Below, piece by piece: positions 21,763-23,462 of a stretch of DNA of 23,462 nt; within the stretch, counting starts at the first letter, position 1; each line of letters starts with the position of its first letter. A program made the position numbers and the translations under genes. This stretch comes from an uncultured Eubacteriales bacterium (GTDB lineage Bacteria > Bacillota > Clostridia > Oscillospirales > Oscillospiraceae), in assembly GCA_900547405.1 (NCBI GenBank), contig URGL01000038.1, positions 1 through 23,462 of the forward strand, written 5' to 3'. The notes under the pieces were generated by a model that was not told the origin of the DNA, did no database searches, and worked only from the letters and a program-made list of their open reading frames with translations.

Positions 21763-21824
21763 AGCCGGATCATCCATCGCTGCTCAGGCCCCCTCTGAGA
21801 TTGCCCAGCGAAGGATGACCGGCT
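21763..21824 (+). other. Long imperfect hairpin in the intergenic region
   Basis: The 5' arm 21763-21782 pairs with the 3' arm 21806-21824, interrupted by one bulged A and one mismatch. An inner CTCAG (21783-21787)/CTGAG (21795-21799) stem extends it. There is no T-run directly after it, so it may be a REP-like element, a processing site or a poor terminator for the hydrolase transcript. Confidence 0.55.
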
Positions 21825-21865
21825 TCATCACTTTAGAGGAACCTGAAAAATAAAGCAAAAAGCCC

Positions 21866-21893
21866 TTGAACCTGAGCAAAAATCAACTATACT
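21866..21893 (+). promoter_or_regulatory. Promoter of the DUF4430-ecfT-ecfA operon
   Basis: TTGAAC (21866-21871), 16-bp spacer, TATACT (21888-21893), about 42 bp before the ATG of the DUF4430 protein. No riboswitch fits between this promoter and the gene, so this transcript may not be directly under B12 control. Confidence 0.6.
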
Positions 21894-21935
21894 ATCCTTA
21901 ATGAACGCAACACTTGACTTAAAGAGAGGATCTGT

Positions 21936-22526
21936 ATGAAAAAGAAAACCGCAAACCTAATCATGGTATTGATCATTGCCGCAATCGTCATTGCCGGTGT
22001 AGCAGTCGCTTTTACACTGAAAGCAGACACCGGGGATGGCCTTGGGAGCCAGTTCAAAATTCAAAAGATACAAGACAATGCCCTGATAGAACCCGGCCAG
22101 GAGGATAACATCTGCACCATTACCATTGTGTGTGATACCATCTTGGACAACACGAAGAATTTGAATGAAGAGAAAGCCCCCTTTGTTCCAAAGGATGGGA
22201 CAATCCTGCCCAAGACCCAGGTCAGCTTCTCCGAAGGCGATACGGTTTTTGAGGTGCTGAACAAAGTCTGTGAGGCGGCGGATATTCAAATCGAATACAG
22301 CTATACCCCTATGTACGAAAGCTACTATATCGAGGGCATCAACCATCTGTATGAGTTTGACGTGGGCCCGGAATCTGGCTGGATGTACAAGGTCAACGAG
22401 TGGTTCCCAAACTACGGCTGTTCGGCCTACACCTTAAAGAATGGGGATGATATCGTCTGGTGCTACACCTGCAACGGCCTGGGTGCGGATGTAGGCGAAA
22501 TCTGGATGGGCGACGACAATGCGTAG
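21936..22526 (+). CDS. Membrane-tethered DUF4430 (transcobalamin-like) protein of the ECF operon
   Basis: 196 aa; GAGAGGA 5 nt upstream. Residues 7-28 form an N-terminal membrane segment (LIMVLIIAAIVIAGVAVAF) with no lipobox cysteine and no clear signal-peptidase site, so it is probably an anchor. Residues about 60-185 form one DUF4430 domain: TITIVCDTILDN, then GDTVFEVLNKVCEAADIQIE, YESYYIEGINHLYEFD, ESGWMYKVNEWFPNYGCSAY and KNGDDIVWCYTC. The final coding bases overlap the ecfT start by 8 nt, so the two products are translationally coupled. A protein tethered just outside the membrane next to an ECF transporter is a good candidate for passing substrate from the surface proteins to the transporter (inference). 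It could alternatively act as an extracytoplasmic subunit of the transporter. Confidence 0.85.
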   Translation: MKKKTANLIMVLIIAAIVIAGVAVAFTLKADTGDGLGSQFKIQKIQDNALIEPGQEDNICTITIVCDTILDNTKNLNEEKAPFVPKDGTILPKTQVSFSEGDTVFEVLNKVCEAADIQIEYSYTPMYESYYIEGINHLYEFDVGPESGWMYKVNEWFPNYGCSAYTLKNGDDIVWCYTCNGLGADVGEIWMGDDNA

Positions 22527-23400
22527 TGACGCCTTTTCCAAGCGCCATCCGGCAGTGAATTTTGTCTTTTTTCTGGGAGCCATTTGCTCCGCAGTGATCA
22601 TCCAGCACCCAACCTATCTTGCGGTGGGGATCATCAGCGGAAGCTGCTATTATCTGCTGCTCCACGGAAGAAAAGGGCTTCGGAACATTCTTTCTATGCT
22701 GCCCCTTTTCCTGGTGCTGACCCTTATCAACCCTTTATTCAACCGGTATGGAGAGCGAGTGCTGTTCTGGTATTTTGGCAGGCCCTACACCTGGGAGGCC
22801 CTGCTCTATGGCATGGCCATCAGCGGGATTTTTCTGGAAATGCTGCTGTGGTTTGGCTGCTACAATGCAGTTCTGACCAGCGACAAGTTTACGGCGCTGT
22901 TTGGAAATGTGATTCCCGCCCTGTCACTTCTGCTGGTGATGGTGCTGCGGCTGATTCCCAATTTCATGCGCAAGGCGGCTCAAATCGCCGGGGCCAGAAA
23001 GTCCATCGGCAAAGGGGCAGCGGAGGGTGACACCAATAAAGAAAAGCTGGAGGACGGCATGTCCATTCTGGGGGCGCTGACCTCCTGGGCGTTAGAGGGC
23101 AGCGTGGTCACGGCAGACTCCATGCGCAGCCGGGGCTACGGTACAGGAAAGCGAAGCAGCTTTATGATCTACACCATGACCAGCCTGGATTGGGGGCTTC
23201 TGGCAGCTTTTTCGGTACTGCTCGGTTTGGTTGTATTCGTTGGTGACAAAACGGCAACCTTCACCCCGGAGCTGTCTATTGCCCGAATCGGAGGATGGAA
23301 CAGTCTGGGCTTGGCAGCCTATGGCGTATTTCTGTTATTGCCCACCGTATTACACATAAAGGAGGCCATACAGTGGCACATTTCGAGATCAAGGATTTGA
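22519..23400 (+). CDS. ecfT: Energy-coupling factor transporter T component (CbiQ/EcfT family)
   Basis: 293 aa, polytopic. Membrane helices run through NFVFFLGAICSAVII, LAVGIISGSCYYLLL, ILSMLPLFLVLTLI, LLYGMAISGIFLEMLLWFGCY and VIPALSLLLVMVLRLIP, with more at the C-terminus (WGLLAAFSVLLGLVVFVG; LGLAAYGVFLLLPTV). The two cytoplasmic coupling motifs typical of T components are present: AGARKS at about residue 158 and MRSRGYGTGKR at about 203-213; these bind the ATPases. T components link the ATPase dimer to a substrate-specific S subunit. The start overlaps the DUF4430 gene and the end overlaps the ATPase start by 28 nt. Because of its neighbours the substrate is probably a corrinoid (a CbrV-like role), but no S component lies in the window. 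Confidence 0.88.
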   Translation: MRSDAFSKRHPAVNFVFFLGAICSAVIIQHPTYLAVGIISGSCYYLLLHGRKGLRNILSMLPLFLVLTLINPLFNRYGERVLFWYFGRPYTWEALLYGMAISGIFLEMLLWFGCYNAVLTSDKFTALFGNVIPALSLLLVMVLRLIPNFMRKAAQIAGARKSIGKGAAEGDTNKEKLEDGMSILGALTSWALEGSVVTADSMRSRGYGTGKRSSFMIYTMTSLDWGLLAAFSVLLGLVVFVGDKTATFTPELSIARIGGWNSLGLAAYGVFLLLPTVLHIKEAIQWHISRSRI

Positions 23401-23462
23401 CATTTTCCTATGCCTCTGCCAAGGGAAGGCATTCGTTGGAAAATGTCAGTCTGACTATTGAG
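23373..23462 (+). CDS. ECF transporter ATPase, 5' end only (runs off the window)
   Basis: GTG start with GGAGG (23361-23365) 7 nt upstream. The 30 visible residues begin MAHFEIKDLTFSYASAKGRH and continue SLENVSLTIE, the standard N-terminus of an ABC ATPase with the A-loop aromatic in TFSY and the strand before the Walker A motif. The gene is cut at the window edge. It overlaps the end of ecfT, as in classical ECF operons. Whether it is a single (EcfA) or double (CbrU-like) ATPase cannot be seen. Confidence 0.85.
   Translation, partial: MAHFEIKDLTFSYASAKGRHSLENVSLTIE

Noticed and set aside
22519..23462. ECF S component within the window
   Set aside because: The only membrane protein besides the tethered DUF4430 protein is the T component with its coupling-arginine motifs. 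An S component may lie downstream but is not visible.
1..23462. tRNA or rRNA genes, for example as integration targets
   Set aside because: No cloverleaf-like or rRNA-like segment was recognised by eye on either strand.

Overview
The window looks like a chromosomal segment of a low-to-mid GC Gram-positive gut-type bacterium (Clostridia, probably Oscillospiraceae/Ruminococcaceae-like; inferred). The grounds are strong GGAGG-type ribosome binding sites, giant Ig-repeat surface proteins, an ECF-type transporter, and Clostridia-type mobile-element cargo (DUF-type zinc-ribbon miniproteins, a small sigma-like factor, an XRE regulator and recombinases).

Region 1 (about 1-5750, all minus strand) is mobile DNA. 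Leftward it holds a tyrosine integrase (4646-5749), an XRE regulator (4026-4358) with its own terminator, two small cysteine-rich proteins (3535-3744 and 3311-3529), a small sigma-70 region-4-like protein (2603-3046), a 61-aa small ORF (1711-1896) and a large serine recombinase split by a frameshift at an A10 run (82-1619). Many perfect inverted repeats lie between these genes. Two nearly identical 25-bp recombinase-core-like sites in inverted orientation bracket the tyrosine integrase.

Region 2 (about 5900-7360, plus strand) is a control region. A near-consensus promoter (5905-5932) is followed by two tandem cobalamin riboswitches (6095-6277 and 6399-6554). A Rho-independent terminator separates them. 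The second precedes a GTG-initiated 240-aa protein with two homing-endonuclease-associated (HNH-type) repeats.

Region 3 (7360-21254, plus) encodes three secreted or surface proteins. They are a 193-aa small secreted protein behind a structured leader, a 2894-aa multi-Ig protein, and a 1389-aa membrane-anchored protein. The two large proteins share a beta-helix / Ig-like / DUF4430 module. DUF4430 is the transcobalamin-like C-terminal domain. The 1389-aa protein additionally carries an alpha/alpha-toroid domain resembling the N-terminal half of transcobalamin/intrinsic factor, then a C-terminal transmembrane anchor.

Region 4 (21308-23462, plus) has a short SleB-type cell-wall hydrolase. It is followed by a separately promoted operon: a membrane-anchored DUF4430 protein, an overlapping ECF transporter T component, and the start of an ECF ATPase that runs off the window.

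Taken together, the plus-strand genes read as a cobalamin (or corrinoid) acquisition locus. B12 riboswitches control it, large surface proteins built from both transcobalamin-type domains would capture the ligand, a membrane-tethered DUF4430 protein may hand it over, and an ECF transporter would import it. The riboswitches and the domain resemblance are read from the sequence and known families. Cobalamin binding and the hand-over route are inference. No S (substrate-binding) component lies inside the window.
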